From Rhodococcus sp. OK519 (lineage in GTDB: Bacteria > Actinomycetota > Actinomycetes > Mycobacteriales > Mycobacteriaceae): a stretch of 64,000 nucleotides of DNA. The number at the start of each line of letters is the position of its first letter. Position 1 is the first letter of the stretch. The notes under the pieces are model-generated. The model saw only the letters and a program-made list of their open reading frames with translations, had not been told where the DNA came from and did no database searches. Of the stretch, positions 9,381 through 17,602 are shown piece after piece. The stretch lies in assembly GCF_003051005.1 (NCBI RefSeq), contig NZ_QAOW01000010.1, positions 62,001 through 126,000 on the forward strand, given 5' to 3'. The position numbers were made by a program, and so were the translations under genes.

Positions 9381-10151
9381 TCACCACTCCCCGAGATGAG
9401 TCATGTGGTCGGCGACCGCGGCGGCGGTGGGCGAGTCCATCCGTCCGACGAGCCGTCCATCCGCGAGGAACAGGACCCGGTCGGCGTGCGCGGCCGCCAC
9501 CGGATCGTGGGTGACCATGACGACGGTCTGGCCGAGTTCGGTGGTGGTGCGGCGCAGGAGGTCGAGCACCTGACGTCCGGTGCGGCTGTCGAGCGCGCCG
9601 GTGGGTTCGTCGGCGAACACCGCGTGCGGCTGGGTGATGAGAGCCCGCGCGATCGCGACGCGCTGCTGCTGACCGCCGGACATCTCGGCCGGACGCCGGT
9701 CCTGCTTGTCGGTCAGACCGACCGCGTCGAGGACGTGGTCGAGGTGCGCGCGGTCGGCCGTGCGGCCGGCGAGCAGCAGCGGCAGCGTCACGTTCTGTTC
9801 GACGGTCAGCGCCGCCATGAGGTTGTACGCCTGGAACACGAAGCCGATGTGATCGCGACGGAACACGGTGCGGGCCTTCGGCTTCAGTGTGCTGATCTCG
9901 GTGTCCCCGAGCCAGACCGAGCCTCGGGTCGGCTGGTCGAGGCCGGCGGCGCAGTGCAGGAACGTGCTCTTGCCGGAGCCGGACGGGCCCATGACCGCGG
10001 TGAAGCTGCCGGGCGCGAGGGTGAGGCTGACGTCGTCGAGGGCGGTGACCTGAGTGCGTCCGGAGCCGTACGTTCTGCTGACGTCGGCGAGGCGGACGGC
10101 GGCCCGCGGCGGGCTCTGCACGAGCGGCGATGTGGCGGTGTAGGAGGTCAT
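9381..10151 (-). CDS. ABC transporter ATP-binding protein, MacB/LolD type
   Basis: The 256-residue ATPase that powers the adjacent FtsX-type permease. It shows Walker A GPSGSGKST, the Q-loop region FVFQAYNLMAALTVEQN, the signature MSGGQQQRVAIARAL, Walker B AVFADEPTGALD and the switch His in VMVTHD. The FxQxxNL and DEPTGALD variants mark the MacB/LolD/FtsE group. The ATG at 10151 starts MTSYTATSP just before the conserved core; no strong ribosome site is visible, so a short or leaderless transcript is possible. It overlaps the permease start region and is therefore translationally coupled to it. The promoter is shared, back to back, with the kinase gene. Confidence 0.93.
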   Translation of the reverse strand: MTSYTATSPLVQSPPRAAVRLADVSRTYGSGRTQVTALDDVSLTLAPGSFTAVMGPSGSGKSTFLHCAAGLDQPTRGSVWLGDTEISTLKPKARTVFRRDHIGFVFQAYNLMAALTVEQNVTLPLLLAGRTADRAHLDHVLDAVGLTDKQDRRPAEMSGGQQQRVAIARALITQPHAVFADEPTGALDSRTGRQVLDLLRRTTTELGQTVVMVTHDPVAAAHADRVLFLADGRLVGRMDSPTAAAVADHMTHLGEW

Positions 10152-10194
10152 GGTCGAAACGCTATGGAGCAGAAGAGCCCCGGAACATCCCGCT

Positions 10195-10228
10195 CGGTAC
10201 CGGATCGATGGTGTACCCAGCTGTACCG
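10195..10228. promoter_or_regulatory. Candidate operator between ABC exporter and kinase genes
   Basis: CGGTAC and GTACCG form the outer arms of an inverted repeat with an inner GGTGTACCC, in the 109-bp gap between the two divergent operons. It is well placed to be the binding site of the response regulator encoded next door. The call rests only on symmetry and position. Confidence 0.35.
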
Positions 10229-10260
10229 ACACCGCCGTCCCGGTGCGGCATGCTGGACCG

Positions 10261-11511
10261 ATGACGTGGACCGAACGCCTGAACGTGCGATGGGGCGCCG
10301 TCCGCTTCCTCGCGGTGGAGGCCGTCGCCGCGCTCGTGTCACTGTGCCTCCTTGTCGTCGGCCTCGTGATCGCGGCGACGTTGATCCTGATCGTCGGGTG
10401 GCTCGCGGTGCCGGGGTACCTGCGGGCACTGCGGTGGTGGGCGGGCCTGGCACGCGAGCGGGCGGGGCGGTACACCGGAACGGTGGTGGGGGAGCGCTAC
10501 CCGCCGATCCCGGACAGCCCGGGCTTCGACGACCTCCGACGCCTGCTCACCGCGCCGTCCACCCGGCGCGACTTCGGATGGGTCGCGGCACACTCGATCG
10601 CGGCGCTGACCGCCGGCCTGCTCGCGGTCGCGCTCCCGCTGGCGGCGCTCAACACGCTGGCCATTCCGTTCTACTGGTGGGCCCTGCCGCCGGACGAGCC
10701 TGTGAGCAGCATCTACCCGGTGACGTCGTGGTGGGGCGCGGCCCCGATGCCACTCGTCGCCGTCGGCTACGCGGTGCTCGGGTGGTGGCTGATCCCCGTG
10801 ATGGCCCGGGGAATCAGCGGGCTCGCGGCGCGACTCCTCGCGCCGCGACGGGAAACCGAACTGTCCGAGCGGGTCTCGGCGCTCACCGCGAGCCGGGCAG
10901 CCGCCCTCGACGCCCACGCGGCGGAGCTGCGGCGCATCGAACGCGACTTGCACGACGGTGCCCAGAACCGGCTCGTGGCCGTCGTGATGATGCTGGGGCT
11001 GGCCGAACGCTCGCTGCGGGTGGCTCCCGAACAGGCTCTGCCACAACTCCTTCGCGCCCAGGACGCCGCGTCGGACGCGCTCTCCGAACTGCGGACCCTC
11101 GTGCACGACATCTACCCGCCCGTGCTCGACGAACTGGGTCTCGGCGGCGCCGTCTCCGCGCTCGCGGGCCGCAGCGCGGTGTCGTGCGTGCTCGACGTCG
11201 ACGGCCTGCGCCGTGCTCCGGCGGCGGTGGAGGCCGCAGCGTACTTCGTCGTCGCCGAGGCCCTCACCAACGTCGCCAAGCACAGCGGCGCCGCGCACGT
11301 GCAGGTCACCATCGCGACCCGCGACGACGAGCGCGGGGCGACCATGGTGATCGACGTCCTCGACGACGGTGTGGGCGGTGCCGTCGAGAAGTCGGGCAGC
11401 GGATTGGCCGGCATCCGCCGTCGCGTGGCAGCGTTCGAGGGGACCGTGACGTTGGACAGCCCGCTCGGCGGGCCGACGAGACTCGAGGTGGAACTGCCGT
11501 GCGGATTCTGA
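10261..11511 (+). CDS. Sensor histidine kinase, NarL/DesK (HisKA_3) type
   Basis: A membrane-bound sensor kinase of 416 residues. The first ~200 residues hold about four hydrophobic segments, including a first pair at residues 20-50, with no large extracellular domain, so it probably senses within the membrane or through the ABC permease. The dimerisation/phosphoacceptor motif is IERDLHDGAQNRLVAV with the phosphorylated His in LHDG. The ATP-binding domain has ALTNVAKHSGA (N box) and VLDDGVGG plus SGLAGIRRRV (G boxes). The ATG at 10261 is preceded by the gap shared with the ABC genes. Its stop overlaps the start of the response regulator by 13 bases, so kinase and regulator are coupled. Confidence 0.93.
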   Translation: MTWTERLNVRWGAVRFLAVEAVAALVSLCLLVVGLVIAATLILIVGWLAVPGYLRALRWWAGLARERAGRYTGTVVGERYPPIPDSPGFDDLRRLLTAPSTRRDFGWVAAHSIAALTAGLLAVALPLAALNTLAIPFYWWALPPDEPVSSIYPVTSWWGAAPMPLVAVGYAVLGWWLIPVMARGISGLAARLLAPRRETELSERVSALTASRAAALDAHAAELRRIERDLHDGAQNRLVAVVMMLGLAERSLRVAPEQALPQLLRAQDAASDALSELRTLVHDIYPPVLDELGLGGAVSALAGRSAVSCVLDVDGLRRAPAAVEAAAYFVVAEALTNVAKHSGAAHVQVTIATRDDERGATMVIDVLDDGVGGAVEKSGSGLAGIRRRVAAFEGTVTLDSPLGGPTRLEVELPCGF

Positions 11512-12143
11512 TTGCCGAGGACGATGCTCTGCTCCGGGAGGGCCTCGCGCTTCTGCTCGGCAGTGTCGGGATCGAGGTGACCGCCGCCGTCGACGACGCC
11601 GAGAAGTTCCTCGACGCGTTCGAGACCGACCCGCCCGATGGCGCGGTTCTCGATGTGCGGATGCCCCCGACGTTCACGAACGAGGGCCTGAAGGCCGCGA
11701 TCGAGGCCCGGCGTCGGCGCCCGGGCTTTCCGGTGCTGGTGCTGTCGGCGTACGTCGAGGACCGCTACGCCGGCGATCTGCTCTCGGGTGGCGCGGGCGG
11801 CGTCGGGTACCTACTCAAGGAACGGGTCGGCAAGGTCGAGGAATTCGTCGACACGCTGCGACGGGTGGTCGACGGCGGCACCGTCATGGACCCCGAGGTG
11901 ATCTCGCAGTTGATGAGCCGGCGCCGCGCCGACGACCCGATCCGGAGCCTGACGCCCCGCGAGTCGGAGGTGCTCGGGCTGATGGCCGAGGGGCTCGGAA
12001 ACGCCGACATCGCCCGCAAGCTGGTGGTGAGCGACACCGCGGTGAGCAAGCACATCGGCAACATCTTCGCCAAGCTCGGGCTGGCGGCGTCGGACAGCGG
12101 TCATCGTCGCGTCCTCGCCGTGCTCGCGCACCTGCGGTCCTGA
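11499..12143 (+). CDS. Response regulator, NarL/LuxR type
   Basis: The DNA-binding partner of the upstream kinase, 214 residues. The receiver domain begins MRILIAEDDALLREG (acidic pocket) and has the phosphoacceptor Asp in AVLDVRMPP and the conserved Lys in YLLKERV. The C-terminal helix-turn-helix is of LuxR type: LTPRESEVLGLMAEG, then VSDTAVSKHIGNIFAKLGL. The GTG start at 11499 lies inside the kinase gene and gives the expected start of the receiver domain. Divergent layout with the ABC exporter fits the common actinobacterial arrangement in which such a pair induces its own efflux pump under cell-envelope stress; the signal is not known. Confidence 0.93.
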   Translation: MRILIAEDDALLREGLALLLGSVGIEVTAAVDDAEKFLDAFETDPPDGAVLDVRMPPTFTNEGLKAAIEARRRRPGFPVLVLSAYVEDRYAGDLLSGGAGGVGYLLKERVGKVEEFVDTLRRVVDGGTVMDPEVISQLMSRRRADDPIRSLTPRESEVLGLMAEGLGNADIARKLVVSDTAVSKHIGNIFAKLGLAASDSGHRRVLAVLAHLRS

Positions 12144-12150
12144 CGCGGCG

Positions 12151-12465
12151 TCAGGCGCTCTCGAGCGCCTCGCCGACCTCGCGTAATGCGCGATGTCGCT
12201 GGTCCTCGGCGAGCGCGTGCCCGACGGCGATCGCCAGCGCCACCGGCCAGTCGATTACCTCGAGTGCTGCGAGAAGTCCGAGTGCGCCGAGGTAGGCGAG
12301 TTGTTCGGGCTTGGGAACACACACGTCGCCGATGATCGGGAGGCGGATCGCGAACCGCGAGCCTTGCGCTATTCGCTCCAGGGCGGCGCTGTGCGATTCG
12401 GTCCCGTGCGATGCGGTCCTGTGCGAATCCAGGTTGATCCCGCGGTCGAGGGTTGCTTCGGTCAT
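12151..12465 (-). CDS. Small hypothetical membrane protein in the CtpI-like operon
   Basis: A 104-residue protein I do not recognise beyond its context. The middle carries VCVPKPEQLAYLGALGLLAALEVIDWPVALAIAVGHALA, one or two short hydrophobic helices, and the ends are polar. The similar EVIDWPVALAIAVG and the VEWPVVLTVGGAAL of the first gene in this operon hint at a shared membrane module on both sides of the ATPase. Its ATG overlaps the TGA of the P-type ATPase gene (ATGA), so it is the last gene of that operon. It ends seven bases from the convergent response-regulator gene. Confidence 0.7.
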   Translation of the reverse strand: MTEATLDRGINLDSHRTASHGTESHSAALERIAQGSRFAIRLPIIGDVCVPKPEQLAYLGALGLLAALEVIDWPVALAIAVGHALAEDQRHRALREVGEALESA

Positions 12466-15400
12466 AGTTCGCCCTGCCCATCCTCGTCGTTCACCTGCCG
12501 TACACCTACGGCGGTCATCGTGGGTGTCGTGATCGTTTCGTTATCCACGCTCTCCGCCTTCGTGTCCGCCGTCCGGCCGTCGGGTCCGGACCCGTTGACC
12601 GGTGCTGTCACGGCCGTGCTCACTCCGCCGCTGCGCCACGCGTACGCGGTGCTGTTGCGTACCGGGGTGCTCGTCGTCGACTGAGTCGTCGGCTCGTTTC
12701 TTGCCGACCACCAGGTGAGGGCGTGCGGTGCGAGCGCGGCGCCCGCGGTCGCGCCTGCCGCCGATCCGAGGGCCTGTGCCCATGCGATCGGACCCAGCGG
12801 AGTGCATCCGAGGAACTGACTCAGCCCGGGAACACTGATCACCCCGGCGAGCGCTGCCAACGATCCGACGGCCGTCGCCACCACCAGTGGGCTGCGGGAG
12901 TCGATGAGCGTCTGACCCAACTGGGCCCCCACCAGCGCGACCAGGCCCACCGTCGACGCGCGCCGGGGACGACCGGTGATCGACGCCATGCCCCACGCCA
13001 CACCCGCGCCCGCCGCGGTCGCGGTGCCGCGGATCGCGACGGTCCGCCACAGCGCGGCGCGATCCGGCCCGCGACCGTCGTACGAGTGATTCCGATTGGG
13101 CGGACTCACCGCGAGTGCCGCGGCTGGGAGCGCATCGGTGAACAGGTTCACCAGCAGCAGTTGCCGCGCGTTGAGCGGTGCGCGCCCGCTGATCGCGCTC
13201 CCGATCAGCGCGAACGCGACCTCGCCGGCATTGCCGCCGAGCAGGACGGAGACCGCCGACTGCACGCGCTGCCACAGCTGTCGCCCCTCGTCGATGGCGT
13301 CGATGATGGCGTCGACGTGCCCGCCGATCAGGAGGATGTCCGCCGCGCTGCGCGCCGGATGGCTGCCGTGGGAAGTCACACCGATACCGATGCTCGCCGC
13401 CCGGATTGCGGCGGCGTCGTTGGCGCCGTCACCGACCATCGCGCACACGTGCCCGGCGCGCTCGAGTGTCTGCACGATCTGGACCTTCTGTTCCGGTGAC
13501 ATGCGGGCGAACACCCGCCGCTCCCGGACGGCGGCCTCCTGGTGCCGATGCGACAGGGCCTCCCATTCGCTTCCGCTCATCACGTCGTCGGCGGTCACGG
13601 CCAGTCCCAGGTCCCGGGCGATCGCCGCCGCGGTGACCGGATGGTCGCCGGTGATCAGGCGCACCGAGACACCGCGATCCTCCAGGTCCGGCAACAGCTC
13701 GGCCGCCTCCGGGCGGATGGTGTCCGACAGGCCCAGCAGTCCGATCGGTTCCATCCCACGGCCGCACAGGGATTCGACGACGTCCGGGTCCTGCGCGGCC
13801 CGCGCGGCCTCGGCGTCGGTCACGGTGCGGCGCGCCACCGCGATCACCCGCAGGCCGTCCTCCGCCATCGACTGGACGTCATCGACGATCGATTGGAGCG
13901 TGTTCGGTGCGGCGCCGGTGCAGGCCGCCAGGACCACCTCAGGTGCGCCCTTGACGACCAGTTCGTTCTCCTGCAGCGCCGCGGCGAACGGGCGGCCCGC
14001 CCGGAACGGCAGCAGCACCTCCGAGGTCAGGGCCTCCTCGGGTCGGTCCGCCGCGTCGACGACGGCGCGGTCCGTCGCGTGGGCCGCGGCGCGGCCGTCC
14101 GCCGTCACGGATGTACGGGCCGCGGAACGGATCACGCGATCGCGGTCGTGTCCACCGATCGGGCGAACCTCCGTCACCCGCAGCCGATCCTCGCTGAGGG
14201 TGCCGGTCTTGTCGAAGCACGCGACGTCGACCCGCCCGAGCGCCTCGACGGATCGTGGGGTCCGGACCAGTACAGAGGCATGCGTCAGACGTCGGGCGGC
14301 AGCCTGCTGTGCCAGGGTGGCGACGAGCGGAAGTCCCTCGGGCACAGCGGCGACCGCGACCGCGACCCCGCTCGTGACCGCGGAGCGCAAACCTCCGCCG
14401 CGCAGCATGGAGGTGACGGTGACGAGTGCGCCACCGCCGATGCTCACCGGCAGCACGCGGTCGGTGAGGGCTCGCAGTTGCGACTGCAGGCCCACTTTGT
14501 GGACCGGGGCGGGTGACAGTGCCGCGGCCCGCCCGGTCTCGGTGCCGTCGCCGACGGCGGTGACCAGTGCGGTCGCGGTCCCGGTCAGGACGGTGGTCCC
14601 GGCGAAGAGCATGCAGGTGCGTTCGGCCAGCGGGACGCCCGGCGTCGCATCGGTCTGCTTGTCGACCGGCATCGACTCCCCGGTGAGTGACGACTCGTCC
14701 ACCTCGACTCCGTCTGCCTCGATCAGTCGGCCGTCGGCGGGCACCACTTCACCGGGCCGCACCTCGATCACGTCGCCGGGCTGCAAGAGGTGGGCGTCGA
14801 TCGACTCGTAGCCGCCGCCCTCGCTGTCGACCCGACGTGCCGGTGCGTCCTGGACCGCGAGCAGGCGGGTGAGGAGCCGCTCGGCGTGCAAGCGCTGCGC
14901 GGCGGACAGTGCGGCGTTCCCGACCAGCACGGTTCCGACGAGGATCGCGTCGACGGGGGAGCCGAGTACTGCGCTGGCCGCCGACCCCGTAGCAAGGATC
15001 GGGGTGAGGGGATCGGACAGTTCGGTGCGCAGTGATCGACCGAAGTGCCACGCGACCGTGACGGGCCGGCGGATCCAGTCGACTGTGGTGCCGATGCGCC
15101 CGGACGCCGCCTCGGCGGTGAGCGGCTGCGGGGTGCCGACCAGCCGTCGAACACGGTCGACCGACATGGCGTGCCAATCCTGCTGCGGGTTCGGCCGTGG
15201 GGGCTCGGCCCCGAGCACGTGTCCGGCGAGCGTGTGCCCGGTCCACAGTGCCGCACCCGCACCCGCACTGACCGGACCCGGGCCGCCGCCGTGAGTTCCT
15301 GGAATCATCAGGAGCGAGCCGAGAAGGGAAGCACCGGAAGCGATCTCGATGCCCCTTCGGCTGGCGGTACGGGCCGCGGGCAGCGCGTGCACGACGCGCC

Positions 15401-16715
15401 AGGCCGCAGTGAGGTCCGGTACGAGCAGGTCGCAGGTCGGGGTAGCGGTGGCAGCTGCCAGGCAGACGCTCACGTCCGCCGCAGTCACCGCATCCGGACA
15501 GTCCTTGGCGAGGACGGCTACCGTCCCACCGGCCTCGCGGAGGCCTTCGACGGTTCCGACGAGATCCGAATCGACTGTTCCGCAGGGTTTTCGGAGGTCG
15601 TCGAATGCCGAGCGCAGGGTTCCGAGGGCTTCGTCGTCGATCGAGTGGACCGTGACCCCGGCCTGCCTCGCCTGCTCGAGCAGCGCACCGCCCAGTGCGT
15701 CGCGGACGGGGGAGATCAGCACCGCGGCATCGTCGTCGTCTCCCGGGCCGGCGCCGTTCGCGACGGCAGCCAGCGGATACCAGCCCTCGTCGAGGTCTCC
15801 CGAATCGATCGCGGTCCGCGCCGCCTCCCACACCACGGCGCGGCGGTCGTCGCGTACGCCTCGGATGCGGCTGACCCGGAGCTCGGAGGTGAGTAGCGCC
15901 CGCGGGTCGACGACGAGTGCCGTCACCGCGTCGAGGCGGCGCAGGACGTCGGGCCCGCGGCACAGGATGCCGTGATCGTCGGCGAGTCCACGACCCAGCG
16001 TGCTCGCGAAGGACTCACGGGCGATGCGGGCGGCCTTGGGTGCGGCGACGAGAGCGGCGGTTCCGGCCGCGCGCACGCTGCCCGTGGCGACGCCCACCGC
16101 TGCCGACCCGCCCAGTTGCGCCCACGCGGCGCGGGCGAGATGACGGTCGACGGGGCCGGCGGCGGCCGGGCTCGGGGAATCGTCGGATGGGGGTTGGTGG
16201 GGGCTGTTCTGCCACGCGCGCCGGTTGGCGAGGATCTCGCCGACCACCGACGCGCGCAGGAGCGCCTCGATCGCGAGCGGTGGCGGGGCCTGTACCAGCG
16301 TGAAACCGACCGCGGTCAGCGTCGACAGGAGCAGGTCCGTCCGGACGCGTCCGAGAGTGGATTCCAGTGCGCGGCGCACTGCCGGCTGGTAGTCGGCGAG
16401 CGTGACCGGCGCGGCGACCGCGAGGGGCAGTCGCGGGATGGGCAGCACCCGTCCGACGGTGGCGAGCCCGAACCCGAGGGAGTGTGCGGCGAGCGCGGTG
16501 ATCCGTGCAGCGAGCACCGAATCATCCCAGGCTGGGGGCAGTGGTCGACGAGCGGCGACCGGGTCGGGAAGCCGGGTCGCCGACGCGAGCAGCCCGGTCA
16601 ATACTCCCGCGGCGGCGGCGGTACCGACGGTGACGGTGGTCAGTGCGCCGTGGAGGGAACGTTCGGGCAGACTGCGCGCCCGTCCGATGATCGCCCCGAC
16701 CCCCGCGATCCTCAC
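12462..16715 (-). CDS. ctpI: Large CtpI-like P-type cation-transporting ATPase
   Basis: A 1,417-residue membrane ATPase like mycobacterial CtpI. The C-terminal half is a complete P-type ATPase: SSLTGESMPVDKQT (actuator loop, ~675), AAVPEGLPLVATLA (ion-site helix with PEGL, ~793), the phosphorylated Asp in CFDKTGTLSEDRL (~833), and MVGDGANDAAAIRAASIGIG (~1091), followed by four or more helices. The PEGL motif suggests Ca/Mg-type rather than heavy-metal transport, but the ion is unproven. The N-terminal ~550 residues look like a second, catalytically dead ATPase half (see findings). The GTG at 16715 overlaps the TGA of the upstream gene (GTGA), and the stop overlaps the next ATG. Confidence 0.88.
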   Translation of the reverse strand: MRIAGVGAIIGRARSLPERSLHGALTTVTVGTAAAAGVLTGLLASATRLPDPVAARRPLPPAWDDSVLAARITALAAHSLGFGLATVGRVLPIPRLPLAVAAPVTLADYQPAVRRALESTLGRVRTDLLLSTLTAVGFTLVQAPPPLAIEALLRASVVGEILANRRAWQNSPHQPPSDDSPSPAAAGPVDRHLARAAWAQLGGSAAVGVATGSVRAAGTAALVAAPKAARIARESFASTLGRGLADDHGILCRGPDVLRRLDAVTALVVDPRALLTSELRVSRIRGVRDDRRAVVWEAARTAIDSGDLDEGWYPLAAVANGAGPGDDDDAAVLISPVRDALGGALLEQARQAGVTVHSIDDEALGTLRSAFDDLRKPCGTVDSDLVGTVEGLREAGGTVAVLAKDCPDAVTAADVSVCLAAATATPTCDLLVPDLTAAWRVVHALPAARTASRRGIEIASGASLLGSLLMIPGTHGGGPGPVSAGAGAALWTGHTLAGHVLGAEPPRPNPQQDWHAMSVDRVRRLVGTPQPLTAEAASGRIGTTVDWIRRPVTVAWHFGRSLRTELSDPLTPILATGSAASAVLGSPVDAILVGTVLVGNAALSAAQRLHAERLLTRLLAVQDAPARRVDSEGGGYESIDAHLLQPGDVIEVRPGEVVPADGRLIEADGVEVDESSLTGESMPVDKQTDATPGVPLAERTCMLFAGTTVLTGTATALVTAVGDGTETGRAAALSPAPVHKVGLQSQLRALTDRVLPVSIGGGALVTVTSMLRGGGLRSAVTSGVAVAVAAVPEGLPLVATLAQQAAARRLTHASVLVRTPRSVEALGRVDVACFDKTGTLSEDRLRVTEVRPIGGHDRDRVIRSAARTSVTADGRAAAHATDRAVVDAADRPEEALTSEVLLPFRAGRPFAAALQENELVVKGAPEVVLAACTGAAPNTLQSIVDDVQSMAEDGLRVIAVARRTVTDAEAARAAQDPDVVESLCGRGMEPIGLLGLSDTIRPEAAELLPDLEDRGVSVRLITGDHPVTAAAIARDLGLAVTADDVMSGSEWEALSHRHQEAAVRERRVFARMSPEQKVQIVQTLERAGHVCAMVGDGANDAAAIRAASIGIGVTSHGSHPARSAADILLIGGHVDAIIDAIDEGRQLWQRVQSAVSVLLGGNAGEVAFALIGSAISGRAPLNARQLLLVNLFTDALPAAALAVSPPNRNHSYDGRGPDRAALWRTVAIRGTATAAGAGVAWGMASITGRPRRASTVGLVALVGAQLGQTLIDSRSPLVVATAVGSLAALAGVISVPGLSQFLGCTPLGPIAWAQALGSAAGATAGAALAPHALTWWSARNEPTTQSTTSTPVRNSTAYAWRSGGVSTAVTAPVNGSGPDGRTADTKAESVDNETITTPTMTAVGVRQVNDEDGQGEL

Positions 16716-17314
16716 CGAGTGGAACGCCCCCGCGGGCGGGACGTCGTGCTCTTCCGGGCGGCGGCTGACTTCGCCGCACCGCTCTTCGCCGCACCGCTCT
16801 TCGCCGCACCGCTCGTCGCCGCGGGCTTGGTGGCCTTCCTGGTGGTGGCTTTTCGAGTGGCAGTCTTTCGAGTGGCCGAGTTCAGGGCGGCGGTACCGTC
16901 GGCGTGTTCCTTCGGAGACTCGGCGACTGTGGTCGTTTTCATCGCCGCGGGTGGCCGAGCCGGGGGCGCGCCGCGCTCGTGGAGTTGCCTCAACACGAGC
17001 GCGGCGCCCCCGACGGTCAGGACCACCGGCCATTCGACGAGACCGACCGCACCTGCGGCGGCCATCGTCAATATGGCGGTGGGTGTGGAGTGGCTGCCTC
17101 GTTCGAGCCCGCGGCGGGTGCCGTCGGTGACGCCGCTGACGGCGCCCCGGACACCGCCGATCACACCGCCCACGGCCGCACCGCCGAGCGCGCCGATCGA
17201 CGACGTGGTCACCTGTGCGATCCCGGACACCGTCCGCGCGGCGCCGTCTGTGAACGACGCCCGGCCGTTGCCGGAACTGCGGCCGTTATGCGAGGTGTTC
17301 CCTGTCTGTTCCAT
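16712..17314 (-). CDS. Membrane-associated protein with Ala/Lys-rich histone-like tail
   Basis: A 200-residue protein, first gene of the CtpI-like operon. Residues ~25-75 are Gly/Ala-rich (GALGGAAVGGVIGGVRGAVSG) and amphipathic, then a helix GAVGLVEWPVVLTVGGAALV could enter the membrane. The last ~60 residues are a highly basic tail of TRKATTRKATKPAA and GAAKS repeats ending STTSRPRGRSTR, like the AK-rich tails of actinobacterial HU-type and phasin-like proteins that bind DNA or anionic polymers. Function is unknown; a scaffold or regulator of the ATPase is a guess. The ATG at 17314 starts MEQTGNTS; the frame is open further upstream but without a better start. The stop overlaps the ATPase GTG. 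Confidence 0.7.
   Translation of the reverse strand: MEQTGNTSHNGRSSGNGRASFTDGAARTVSGIAQVTTSSIGALGGAAVGGVIGGVRGAVSGVTDGTRRGLERGSHSTPTAILTMAAAGAVGLVEWPVVLTVGGAALVLRQLHERGAPPARPPAAMKTTTVAESPKEHADGTAALNSATRKTATRKATTRKATKPAATSGAAKSGAAKSGAAKSAAARKSTTSRPRGRSTR
16770..16814 (-). repeat. Three exact copies of a 15-bp tandem repeat
   Basis: The unit TTCGCCGCACCGCTC (plus strand) occurs three times without a mismatch and codes for GAAKS units in the basic tail of the protein on the minus strand. Copy number is probably variable between strains. Confidence 0.9.
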
Positions 17315-17602
17315 CGAACGCCCATCGTTCGGTTCACGGGTGGATCGACCCGGGCGCCTGCCACGGATCGTGTTGTCCCTCGCAGCCGAGTCTAAACCCG
17401 ACCACTTGTGATGTGAACCTCTTCTCGTCGAGAGCGACACGAAATGTGCTGTGTGTCAACCGTTGTGTTCACGAAAAAGACAACCGGTGGATTCTCGACC
17501 GTCCGGTCCTAATGTTGCTCATCGTCATCCACTGAACGTGCCGGTCGAATCGACGTCGCGCGTTCGCATTTCATGTGTTCCCTTCCTCCGAGGAGTCTGA
17601 AG

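Noticed and set aside
17315-17602. A possible sulfur-regulation operator before the organosulfur operon
   Set aside because: Short ACCGG/CCGGT arms are present but the spacing is irregular and the motif does not recur; I could not support a regulator site.
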